Shown here one piece after another: positions 7,331 to 14,895 of a stretch of 34,263 nt of DNA. The translations under genes were made by a program, and so were the position numbers. Source of the stretch: Deltaproteobacteria bacterium. GTDB lineage: Bacteria > Myxococcota > Myxococcia > Myxococcales > 40CM-4-68-19. Where the stretch lies: contig VBKL01000052.1 in the NCBI GenBank assembly GCA_005879805.1, forward strand, positions 1 to 34,263, in the 5' to 3' direction. Numbering within the stretch: the first letter of the stretch is position 1; each line of letters opens with the position of its first letter. The notes beneath the pieces were generated by a model that searched no databases, was not told the origin of the DNA, and saw only the letters and a program-made list of their open reading frames with translations.

Positions 7331-9259
7331 ATGACGGATAGCCCCCCGGAAGCGGTCCAGGCACGAATCGCCGAGCTGGAGCGGCAGCTACTGGAGCTGC
7401 GCGGGAGCGACCCGGCGCCGCAGGCGGCGCTGATCGTGACCGCGCTCGGGGACGGACGGATCCTCCAGGCGAGCGACGGATTCGCGGAGCTTTCCGGCTA
7501 TCGGCGCGACGAGCTTCTCGGCCGTTCGACGCTCGAGCTCGGCCTGTGGCGCGATTCTGCCGATCGGGACCGTGCCCTGCAGCGACTCGCCGCGCAAGGA
7601 GGGCGGGGCACGGCGCGCTTCGTGCTCCGCCGCCGCGACGGAACGACCTGCGAGGTCATCGGCCAGGTGGAGACCGTCGCCATCGGCGGCGAGCAGGTGG
7701 TGGTCACCGCCCTGGAGATGCCGACGGCAGATCTGTTGCTGAGGTCGATGCGCGAGAGGGACGAATCGCTCGACTTCATCCTCAGCAACGCGCCGCTCAT
7801 CCTCTTCAAGACCGATCGGGAAGGCGTCCTCGTCTTCGACGCGGGCAAGGCGCTCGCCAGCCTCGCGATCAAGCCCGGGGAGCTGGTCGGGAAGTCGATC
7901 CTCGAGCTCTATGGCGCCATTCCGGTGCTGCTCTCCGACGGATCCGTGATCAGCGTCGCCGAGCTCTTCCGCAGGGTGATGACCGGGCACGTGATCCTGG
8001 GGAGGACCGAAGTGTCCGGCACCGTCCTCGAAAACTGGCTCGCGCCCTGGCACGACCCGTCCGGCGCCATCGCCGGGATGATCGGGATGTCGATCGACGT
8101 GACCGAGCGAGCGGCGCTGGAGACGCAGCTTCTCCACGCCCGCAAGCTCGAAGCCTTGGGGAGGCTGGCGGGCGGCGTCGCCCACGACTTCAACAACATG
8201 CTCTCCGTGATCCTCGGCTACTCCGAGATCCTGTTCGAGGAGTCCGCGCCCGAGGACCCGCGCCGCGCGGAGCTCGAGGAAATCGTCGCCGCCGCGCGTC
8301 GATCGAGCGAGCTGACGCGCCAGCTTCTCGCCTTCGGACGCAAGCAGGTGCTGCGGCCGCGGCCCCTCGATCTCGGCGCGCTCCTCGCCCGACTCGACCG
8401 GATGCTGCGCAGGCTCATCGGCGAGCACATCGACGTCATCACCCGCGTCCCGCCCGAGGTCTCCTGCGCCCTCGCCGACGAGGGCCAGCTCGAGCAGCTC
8501 ATCGTCAACGTCGCGCTCAACGGACGGGACGCGATGCCGAGCGGCGGCCGGCTCTACTTCTCGGTGGGCGAGGCGACGGTCGCCGAGGCCGAGGCGCGCC
8601 GCCGCTCGCTTCCACCCGGCCGGTACGTCGTGCTCTCGGTGGGCGACACCGGCGCCGGCATGAACGCGGAGACGCTGTCCCACATCTTCGAGCCTTTCTT
8701 CACCACCAAACAGCCCGGGCACGGGACGGGGCTCGGGCTCTCGACCGCATACGGATTCGTTCGTCAGAGCGGCGGCGACATCGAGGTGGAAAGCGCTCCG
8801 GGACAGGGGACGACATTCCGCGTCTACCTGCCGGCGACCGGGCAGCGAGCGGCAGCGGCTCTCGAGGCCACGGAAGGACGCCCGCTCATCGGCAACGAAG
8901 CGGTGCTCGTCGCCGAGGACGAGGCGATGGTCCTCCACGTCGCGACCGAGTTGCTCCGGCGCGCCGGGTACAGCGTAGTCGGGGCGCAGAGCGCGGCCGA
9001 GGCGCTGGAGATCGCCTCGACGCCGCAGGCGATCGATCTCCTTCTCACCGACGTATTCCTCGGCGATCTGTCCGGCCAGGAGCTGGCGGCGCGGATCGCG
9101 AGCGCGCGACCGGCGCTGTGCACCGTGTACATGTCGGGGTACTCGGCGGAGGAGGTGCCGGAGCCGCTCGTGCAGAAGCCGTTCGCGGCTGGCTCGCTCC
9201 TCCGCGCCGTGCGCGACGCGCTCGACAGCCGCACCCCTCCGGCGAGTAGCGGTGCCTGA
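7331..9259 (+). CDS. PAS-PAS hybrid sensor histidine kinase with C-terminal receiver domain
   Basis: A 642-residue protein without membrane segments, so probably cytoplasmic. A short coiled coil (residues 8-25) is followed by a PAS domain (about 33-130), a second PAS-like domain (about 146-258, ending in the typical IDVTERAALE), then HisKA with phospho-acceptor His285 in GGVAHDFNN. The ATPase domain shows an N box NVALNGRDAMP (about 390-400), G1 VGDTGAGM (about 436) and G2 GHGTGLGLS (about 462). A receiver domain (about 520-635) follows, with acidic pair VAEDEA, phospho-acceptor Asp574 in LLTDVFLGD, and the conserved Lys in VQKPF. HDFNN kinases of this form usually phosphorylate their own receiver or a separate response regulator; no partner regulator is in the window. 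It converges with the decayed transporter gene at 9263. Confidence 0.93.
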   Translation: MTDSPPEAVQARIAELERQLLELRGSDPAPQAALIVTALGDGRILQASDGFAELSGYRRDELLGRSTLELGLWRDSADRDRALQRLAAQGGRGTARFVLRRRDGTTCEVIGQVETVAIGGEQVVVTALEMPTADLLLRSMRERDESLDFILSNAPLILFKTDREGVLVFDAGKALASLAIKPGELVGKSILELYGAIPVLLSDGSVISVAELFRRVMTGHVILGRTEVSGTVLENWLAPWHDPSGAIAGMIGMSIDVTERAALETQLLHARKLEALGRLAGGVAHDFNNMLSVILGYSEILFEESAPEDPRRAELEEIVAAARRSSELTRQLLAFGRKQVLRPRPLDLGALLARLDRMLRRLIGEHIDVITRVPPEVSCALADEGQLEQLIVNVALNGRDAMPSGGRLYFSVGEATVAEAEARRRSLPPGRYVVLSVGDTGAGMNAETLSHIFEPFFTTKQPGHGTGLGLSTAYGFVRQSGGDIEVESAPGQGTTFRVYLPATGQRAAAALEATEGRPLIGNEAVLVAEDEAMVLHVATELLRRAGYSVVGAQSAAEALEIASTPQAIDLLLTDVFLGDLSGQELAARIASARPALCTVYMSGYSAEEVPEPLVQKPFAAGSLLRAVRDALDSRTPPASSGA

Positions 9260-9262
9260 CGA

Positions 9263-9890
9263 TCACGGCCGCTTGCCGAAGAGCGCCAGCGCCACTCCGC
9301 AGAGGATGGAGGAACCAGAGAAGCGCGGCTACCGGCAGCGTGCGGGCGAAATTTCCTGCCGTATCGACCAGGGCGGAGCCCGTCTTGCGCGCGAAGAGCG
9401 AGTAGGCGCCCCAGGCGGCCCCCGCCGCGGCCATGGAGAGCGAGGCGAGCAGGGTGGCGGAGCGAGCCGACGGCACCGCCAGCGCGACCAGCCCGACCAG
9501 GGCGAGAAAGAGGCCGGCGAAGGCCTGCAGGCCGGGCCGCTCGCCGCGGACCACGCCCGTGCCGACCATGGTGAGCTGCACCGACCCGAAGAGGATCAGG
9601 GCACCGACGCCCGCGGGCAATCGCACGTACGCGAAGGAAAAAGCCACCGCATAGAGGAGCAGCGCGGCCGCCGAGCGCCACGCGCCGCGCAGCCGGCCGC
9701 CGGTCAAGATGGCGAGCAGGATCGCGCCGCAGCCGAGGCGGACGGCGGTGAACCGCGCCGGATCGATCGCTCCCGACCCGAGCGCCGCGCGGCAGAGCAG
9801 CGAGTTGGCGGCGAAGCAGATCAGCGCCAGGGCGGTGAGGCCCGCGACGCGCGCCGCCGGGAGCGAGACGGGGGCTGCTAGCGCGCGCAA
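9263..9890 (-). pseudogene. decayed EamA/DMT-family transporter with internal deletion
   Basis: Starting at a TTG at 9890 that overlaps the senA stop, the reverse strand encodes about 190 residues of a normal DMT (EamA) transporter: ANSLLCRAALGSGAIDPARF, FSFAYVRLPAGVGALILFGS, GAYSLFARKTG, then NFARTLPVAALL. At about 9315-9322 the similarity stops. The typical last helix and tail (SSILCGVALALFGKRP, stop at 9263) appear immediately afterwards in a different frame. The second EamA half, about 75 residues by comparison with what I know of the family, is missing, and the frame is changed. If read straight through, the frame would continue as unrelated residues into the complement of the histidine kinase gene, to 9045. 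I therefore call it a pseudogene by deletion. A sequencing or assembly error would have to remove about 225 bases, which is unlikely. Confidence 0.75.
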
Positions 9891-11110
9891 GTTCGGAAAC
9901 CCGCGAAGATGTCGCGACGGTCCGGCGTGTAGAAGTTGCGGTAGGTGTTGCGCAACAGGCGTGCGCGGGTCGCCCAGCAGCCGCCGCGCAGAACTTTGTG
10001 AGTCCCGAACCAGGGCTGCGAGTACTCCTTGTACGGATCGACCTCGAATCCCGGATACGGCTCGAAGCCGGTGGCGGTCCACTCCCAGACGTTGCCGATC
10101 ATCTGCCGGCATCCGTAGGCGCTGTCGCCTTCGGCGTGCGCCGCGACTGGAACGGTGCCTCCGGCGCGGCCGTCGAGATTGGCGAAGGTCTCTGTCGGCT
10201 CTTCCTCTCCCCAGGGAAAGCGGCGCTTCGCCGGGGTCGAGGCAGCGAGCTCCCATTCCGCCTCGGTCGGCAGCCTGCGCCCGGCGAAGGCGCAGAATGC
10301 TTCGGCCTCGTACCAACTGACGTGGATGACGGGATGGTCGGGCGGAAGCGGGCGGAGCGAATCGTAGCGGCGATGCGCCCAGCCGCCGTCGGTGCGCTCC
10401 CAGTACACCGGCTTCTGCGCCCCGCACCCCGCTCGCCATCGCCAACCCTCGGGACTCCACAGCCGCTGGTCGCGATACCCGCCCGCTTCGACGAAAGCGG
10501 CGAACTCGGAATTGGTGATCGGGGCTCGGGCCATCCGGAAGGGAGCGATAAGGGCCTCGTGCGCCCATTTCTCGTTGTCGAAGACGAACGAGGTGCCGCG
10601 CTCGGCGCCGAGCCGATAGCGCCCGCCCGGCACCGCGACGTCGCCCGGCAGCTTTCCCATGCAAGGCGGCTCCGGTCGCGCGAAGGGATCGGAATAGCCC
10701 AGCGTCTGCCGGGTGTACGCGAAAGCCTCGTCGTGCATGTCCTCGTGGAAGAGGGCGAGCTGGTGGAAGTAGGCGCCATCGTCGAGCCGCAGCGCCGCGA
10801 TCGATCGCTCGAGGACCGTGGCCAGGTACTCGAGCGCGGATTTGCGATCGAGAAGGGGCAGGTCCCAGCGCGTGTCGTGCGCCACCCTGGCCGAGTCGTA
10901 GAGCGCGTCGGAATTGGCCACCAGCGGGGCGCGCCCGCCCGCGGCACGCAGCGTCCAGAATTCCTGGAACCAGGCGACGTGGCCCATTTCCCAGAGCGGC
11001 GGATTGACGATGTCGAGCCTGGGCCCGAGTAGCTGCACGCCGTCGAGATCGGCAACGAGGAGCAGCGTGCGCGCACGCGCGTCGCGCAGGGCCTTTTCCA
11101 GTGGATCCAT
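9878..11110 (-). CDS. senA: SenA-type selenoneine synthase (EgtB-like nonheme iron enzyme)
   Basis: A 410-residue protein with an N-terminal DinB-like domain and a C-terminal FGE-sulfatase domain, the EgtB/OvoA/SenA architecture. The iron ligands are visible: His44 in WEMGHVAWFQEF and the HX3HXE motif His122, His126, Glu128 (FHEDMHDEAF). The FGE domain runs from about 155 to 408, with PITNSEFAAFV, HPVIHVSWYEAEAFCAFAGR, RLPTEAEWELAA, GNVWEWTATGF and VLRGGCWATRARLLRNTYRN. The start, with LLGPRLDIVNPPLWE shortly after it, matches SenA rather than typical EgtB. SenA is known to form a C-Se bond between hercynine and a selenosugar. The partner gene senB lies divergently 30 bases away, which is the main reason for choosing SenA over EgtB. 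Hercynine would have to come from an EgtD methyltransferase outside the window. Confidence 0.87.
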   Translation of the reverse strand: MDPLEKALRDARARTLLLVADLDGVQLLGPRLDIVNPPLWEMGHVAWFQEFWTLRAAGGRAPLVANSDALYDSARVAHDTRWDLPLLDRKSALEYLATVLERSIAALRLDDGAYFHQLALFHEDMHDEAFAYTRQTLGYSDPFARPEPPCMGKLPGDVAVPGGRYRLGAERGTSFVFDNEKWAHEALIAPFRMARAPITNSEFAAFVEAGGYRDQRLWSPEGWRWRAGCGAQKPVYWERTDGGWAHRRYDSLRPLPPDHPVIHVSWYEAEAFCAFAGRRLPTEAEWELAASTPAKRRFPWGEEEPTETFANLDGRAGGTVPVAAHAEGDSAYGCRQMIGNVWEWTATGFEPYPGFEVDPYKEYSQPWFGTHKVLRGGCWATRARLLRNTYRNFYTPDRRDIFAGFRTCAR

Positions 11111-11140
11111 TGCCTTCCCGGATCATAGTCTCTCTCGCGC
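11111..11140. promoter_or_regulatory. 30-bp divergent senA/senB intergenic region
   Basis: Only 30 bases separate the senA ATG (minus) from the senB GTG (plus). On the minus strand there is a TATGAT resembling a -10 box (11122-11127) and GGGAAGG just before the senA ATG as a weak ribosome site. No Shine-Dalgarno sequence is visible before the senB GTG. Two full promoters cannot fit without overlapping each other and the coding sequences, so transcription of the pair may be mutually exclusive or jointly regulated. The promoter call itself is weak. Confidence 0.35.
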
Positions 11141-12106
11141 GTGCGTGTCGCGCTGATCTGCCCTGCTCCTTCGGGATCGCGGCTCGGGAACCGGGTCACC
11201 GCTCTGCGCTGGGCGGCGATGCTCCGAGCGGCAGGCCATCGCGCGTGGCTCGTCGACCCGGGCGCGGCTCCCGCCTGCGACGTGCTCCTTGCCTTGCACG
11301 CGCGCAGGTCGGCCTCGTCAGTGGTCCGATCGCGCGAGGAGGCGCCGGAGCGCCCCATCGTCGTCGCGCTCACCGGCACCGATTTGTACGTGGACATCCA
11401 CCGCGACGAGGAGGCGAAGCGGTCGCTGGCGCTCGCCGATCTCCTCATCGCGTTGCACGGACGCGCCGCGGAAGAGCTTCCGGCGGGGATGAGGGAGAAG
11501 GTCCGCGTCGTGCCGCAGTCGGCGCCTCCGGTGCGCGCGACGCGGCATGCCTCGACTGGCACCTTCGAGGTGGCCGTCGTCGGACACTTGCGCGACGAGA
11601 AGGATCCCCTGCGCACGGCGCTCGCGGCGCGGCTCTTGCCGGAAGCGTCGCGAGTGCGGGTCGTTCATGCCGGTGCGCCGCTCACGCCGGCCTGGAAGCG
11701 AGCCGCGCTGCGCGAGGAGCGCGAGAACCCGCGCTACCGGTATGTCGGCGAATTGCCGCTCGCGAAGGCGCGGGCGCTCATCGCTCGGGCCCGGGTGATG
11801 GCGCTCACCTCGCGATTGGAGGGCGGAGCCAATGTCGTTTCCGAAGCGGTGGCGGCGGGGACGCCGATCCTCGCGTCGCGGATCCCGGCGATGGAGGCGA
11901 TCCTGGGAGAGGGGCACCCCGGGCTGTTCGAGTACGGAGATACCGAGGCGCTGGCGGCGCTGCTGGAACGGGCTGAACGGGATCCGGCGTTTTTGCGGGA
12001 GCTTGCGCGGAGGTCCCGGGCTTTGCGCGGGGCACTGTCGCCGCGGAGGGAGCGGGATCGGTTGATGGCGGCGATGAACGAGGCTGCACGGCTCGCAAAG
12101 GAGTAG
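11141..12106 (+). CDS. senB: SenB-type selenosugar synthase (glycosyltransferase)
   Basis: A 321-residue GT-B glycosyltransferase from a GTG at 11141. Its N-terminus is characteristic of the family formerly known as TIGR04348 and now as SenB: RVALICPAPSGSRLGNRVTA, then LLALHARRSA and IVVALTGTDLYVDI. Further on come VGHLRDEKDPLRTALAARLL, YVGELPLAKARALIARA, and the nucleotide-sugar site LTSRLEGGANVVSEAVAAGT followed by ILASRIPAMEAILG. SenB is known to make a selenosugar from selenophosphate and a UDP-sugar such as UDP-GlcNAc, which SenA then uses. Selenophosphate needs SenC or a general SelD; neither is in the window. The gene is divergent from senA. No other sulfur or selenium gene is adjacent, and the next gene downstream (blaI) has its own operators. 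Confidence 0.87.
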   Translation: MRVALICPAPSGSRLGNRVTALRWAAMLRAAGHRAWLVDPGAAPACDVLLALHARRSASSVVRSREEAPERPIVVALTGTDLYVDIHRDEEAKRSLALADLLIALHGRAAEELPAGMREKVRVVPQSAPPVRATRHASTGTFEVAVVGHLRDEKDPLRTALAARLLPEASRVRVVHAGAPLTPAWKRAALREERENPRYRYVGELPLAKARALIARARVMALTSRLEGGANVVSEAVAAGTPILASRIPAMEAILGEGHPGLFEYGDTEALAALLERAERDPAFLRELARRSRALRGALSPRRERDRLMAAMNEAARLAKE

Positions 12107-12129
12107 AGATCCTCGACGGCCGCTGAGGC

Positions 12130-12184
12130 TTGACGCTGCTTTCCTGCGGTGCTAGTTCCCTAGCACGTGCTAGTTTTCTAGCAC
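12130..12184 (+). promoter_or_regulatory. promoter with two abutting 18-bp palindromic operators for the BlaI-like repressor
   Basis: Two perfect inverted repeats lie side by side: GTGCTAG-TTCC-CTAGCAC at 12149-12166 and GTGCTAG-TTTT-CTAGCAC at 12167-12184. Arms are identical and only the 4-base spacers differ. A TTGACG at 12130-12135 is a plausible -35 box, and the -10 region about 17 bases later would fall inside the first palindrome. The second palindrome ends 18 bases before the blaI GTG, with GGGGAGGGA as ribosome site between. This placement is what is expected for autorepression by a BlaI/MecI/CopY-family dimer. The palindromes are seen directly; binding by BlaI is inferred. Confidence 0.85.
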
Positions 12185-12202
12185 CGGCGCGGGGAGGGAC
12201 CC

Positions 12203-12592
12203 GTGAAGAAGGCAGGCCTCGAAGATCTCAGCCGTCGCGAGCGGCAGATCATGGACATCGTCTATCGCGAGGGCCGGGTCAGCGCGACCGACGTCCTCGC
12301 CCGGCTCGCGGATCCTCCGAGCTATTCGGCAGTCCGGGCGATGCTCCGCATCCTCGAGAACAAGGGCCATCTCCGCCACGAGCTCGACGGCAACCGCTAC
12401 CTCTACCTGCCGACCTTGCCGATGCACCGGGCCAGCCGGTCGGCGCTGCGCAACGTGCTGGAGACGTTTTTCGAAGGCTCGACCGAAAAAGCGGTGGCGG
12501 CGCTCCTCGATCTTTCCCGCGACGAGCTTTCCGACGAAGATCTGGAAAGGCTTTCCCGCCTCATCGGCGAGGCGAGGAAGGAGGAGCGCTGA
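12203..12592 (+). CDS. blaI: BlaI/MecI/CopY-family transcriptional repressor
   Basis: A 129-residue winged-helix regulator from a GTG at 12203, with a good ribosome site (GGGGAGGGA, 12191-12199). The N-terminus LEDLSRRERQIMDIVYREGR, then SATDVLARLADPPSYSAVRA and MLRILENKGHLRHELDGNRY, is the family's DNA-binding domain. The C-terminal helix region (about 80-125) would dimerise, including LLDLSRDELSDEDLERLSRL. The family represses by binding palindromes and is released when a partner M56 protease triggers its cleavage. The stop overlaps the start of that M56 gene (TGATG). The tandem palindromes directly upstream are the probable operators, so the pair likely represses itself. The signal is not necessarily a beta-lactam. 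Confidence 0.92.
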   Translation: MKKAGLEDLSRRERQIMDIVYREGRVSATDVLARLADPPSYSAVRAMLRILENKGHLRHELDGNRYLYLPTLPMHRASRSALRNVLETFFEGSTEKAVAALLDLSRDELSDEDLERLSRLIGEARKEER

Positions 12593-14841
12593 TGGACGCG
12601 CTCGATCTGCAGTTCGGCCGCTTCGTCCTCGACATCGCCGTGAAGACCACTGCGCTGCTCGCCGTTACCGGTATCGCGCTGCTCGCGCTGCACAAGGCGT
12701 CGGCCGCGACGCGGCACCTCGTCGCCGTGGCCGGCCTCGCCGGCGCCCTCGCCATTCCCGCGCTCGCCTTCTTCTTGCCGGCCTGGGATCTGCCCGTTCT
12801 TCCAGGGGAGCGCCACGTGCTCGGAGAAAGCTCCTGGGACGCCCGCAAGCTCGGGACGGGAGATCCCTCCTGGGCCTCCCTCGAGGTTCGAGCCGGCGAA
12901 AACGCCAGCGTCTCGCCCGCCGCCGGACTCTCGCGGACGCAGCCGGGCATCGTCGCTCTCGCGCGTCGCGCCGGCATCGCCTGGGTAGCGATGACCTGGG
13001 CAGCGATCGCGGCGCTTGCGCTGGCCCGCCTCCTCGTCGGACTTTCGCGCGTACGGGGTGCCGCCCTGCGCGCCGCGCCACCGCCGCGCGAGGATTGGGC
13101 GATCCCGTATATCCGAGCGAGCCGCGCGCTCGGCCTTCGGCGCTTCGTTCGGCTCGGCTTGACCGACGAGGTGGAAGTGGCAATGACCGCGGGCGCACGC
13201 GAACCGGTGGTGCTCGTCCCGGCGAGCGCCGGTGCCTGGCCCGAGGAGCGCCGCCGCCTCGTGCTCCTCCACGAATTGGCCCACGTGAAGCGCTTGGACT
13301 GGCTCTCGCAATTAATCTGCGAAGTCGCTTTGGCGCTGTGGTGGTTCCATCCGCTCGCCTGGATCGCCGCGGCGCGCGTACGGCGCGACGCCGAGCTTGC
13401 GGCGGACGACCTGGTGCTCCGCGCCGGCGAGCGGCCCTCCGTGTACGCAGGGCATCTGCTCGACATCGTCCGTTCGCTTCGCGCCGATCGCGACACGGTA
13501 GGCGCGATGGCGATGGCGCGCGCCTCCGGATTCGAATCCCGACTCCGCGCGCTCCTCGAGGCGCGACGCCGCGGTCCTGCCTCGACGGCCGGCCGCGTCG
13601 CGGCCGCCGGGCTCTCTTCCATCGCGCTCCTGCTCGCCGCCGTGCATCCCACCCCCGCGCAGGCCTCGGAGCAAGCCTGCGAGGCGGGCGCGGAGGTAGC
13701 GACCCCGTCTTCCGAGCCTCACTTCAGCGTCGGCAAGGTACGTGACGCATTCGCCAATCTCGGCACTTCGGGCTTCTACCAGCGCGGGATGGCGCTCCAC
13801 CGCGAAGGCCGGTACCCGGAAGCGATCCAGGCCTTCCGCAAGGCCATCGCGCGCGACGAGAGGACCGGGGAGTCCGCCTACAACATCGCTTGCGGCTATG
13901 CCCGGCTCGGCGATCGCGACTCCGCTCTCGGATGGCTTGCGAAGGCCTCGACGCTCGGCTTCGACCTGTCCAGGTTCCTCATGGACGACGACGATCTCCT
14001 TTCGCTCCGTGCCGATCCCCGCTTCCGCGACCTCGTCCGTCGCGTGCGCGAGGAGAGCTCGGAAGGCCAGGCGCGCTCGCGCAAGGCGATTTCGCGCTTC
14101 GAGAAGATGAGCGACGACCCGCCCACGTCCGCCGATCCCTGGGCCTCGGTCGGCAAGGAGCTCCTCAAGGCTGGCGAGTACGACCGCGCGGCCGACGCGT
14201 TCCGCGAAGCCGCGCAGCGCGCGATGCGGCCCGGCACTTCGCTCTACAACGCGGCTTGCGCCCTCGCGCTCCAGGGCGACGACGAAGCGGCGCTGGTCGA
14301 GCTGGAGCGCGCGGTGGAAGGCGGCTTCGACGATCCCAAGCTCCTGCGCAACGATCCCGATCTCGCCACCCTCCACGACGACCCGAAGTTCGAGGAGCTC
14401 GCAAAGATGGAGGAAGCCCTCGCCATGCCGCGGCTGCGCGTCGGCCGTTCGCTGCGCCGCTCGGACATCGAGGCCTGGAAGAAGGCGGCGGAGGGTTTCG
14501 AGGCCTACGCGCGCGAGCACGAGGATTCGGGCCGGGCGCTCTTCAACGCCGGTTACGCGCGCCTCTACGCCGGCGAGGAGCCGAAGTCCGCGCAGCATTT
14601 CGCGAGAGCATTGGAGCTGGGCTATCGAAAGCCCGCGACGCTCTACAATCTCGCCTGCGCCGAGGCGCGGCAGGGTCACGCCGATCGCGCCTTCGAGTGG
14701 CTCGGCAAGGCCCTCGACGCGGGGTTCGACGGCAAGGGAATGCTCCGGACGGACGAAGACCTCGAGAGCCTGCGCTCCGATCCTCGCTTCCGCGAGCTGG
14801 TCCGCCGCACCGAGCTGGCGGGACACCTCGGCGCTTTTTGA
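12592..14841 (+). CDS. BlaR1-like M56 metalloprotease fused to three TPR modules
   Basis: The frame is open upstream, but the ATG at 12592, sharing a base with the blaI stop, starts a 749-residue protein. Membrane segments lie near 14-34, 40-64, 122-145 and 237-262, with a last one at about 334-353. The M56 zinc site is HELAH (227-231), with ELAADD downstream supplying the third ligand. After the last membrane segment, where BlaR1 carries a penicillin-binding sensor, there are three TPR modules starting near residues 394, 516 and 622. Each ends in a similar block such as GGFDDPKLLRNDPDLATLHD, the 'TPR end-of-group' pattern. A signal would be sensed outside the membrane and passed to BlaI by proteolysis. 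What the TPR part senses is unknown. The TPR repeats are well ordered with no frameshift. Confidence 0.9.
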   Translation: MDALDLQFGRFVLDIAVKTTALLAVTGIALLALHKASAATRHLVAVAGLAGALAIPALAFFLPAWDLPVLPGERHVLGESSWDARKLGTGDPSWASLEVRAGENASVSPAAGLSRTQPGIVALARRAGIAWVAMTWAAIAALALARLLVGLSRVRGAALRAAPPPREDWAIPYIRASRALGLRRFVRLGLTDEVEVAMTAGAREPVVLVPASAGAWPEERRRLVLLHELAHVKRLDWLSQLICEVALALWWFHPLAWIAAARVRRDAELAADDLVLRAGERPSVYAGHLLDIVRSLRADRDTVGAMAMARASGFESRLRALLEARRRGPASTAGRVAAAGLSSIALLLAAVHPTPAQASEQACEAGAEVATPSSEPHFSVGKVRDAFANLGTSGFYQRGMALHREGRYPEAIQAFRKAIARDERTGESAYNIACGYARLGDRDSALGWLAKASTLGFDLSRFLMDDDDLLSLRADPRFRDLVRRVREESSEGQARSRKAISRFEKMSDDPPTSADPWASVGKELLKAGEYDRAADAFREAAQRAMRPGTSLYNAACALALQGDDEAALVELERAVEGGFDDPKLLRNDPDLATLHDDPKFEELAKMEEALAMPRLRVGRSLRRSDIEAWKKAAEGFEAYAREHEDSGRALFNAGYARLYAGEEPKSAQHFARALELGYRKPATLYNLACAEARQGHADRAFEWLGKALDAGFDGKGMLRTDEDLESLRSDPRFRELVRRTELAGHLGAF

Positions 14842-14895
14842 CCTCGCTCTCCCGCCCGCCCGGCGGCATGATGGTCCCCTTTCGAGGTGGCCATC

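Noticed and set aside
9878..11110. Ergothioneine EgtB
   Set aside because: No EgtA, EgtC, EgtD or EgtE gene is present, while a SenB-family glycosyltransferase is divergent and adjacent; the N-terminal motif also fits SenA better.
12592..14841. Beta-lactam resistance regulon
   Set aside because: There is no beta-lactamase or penicillin-binding sensor domain in the M56 protein or its neighbours.
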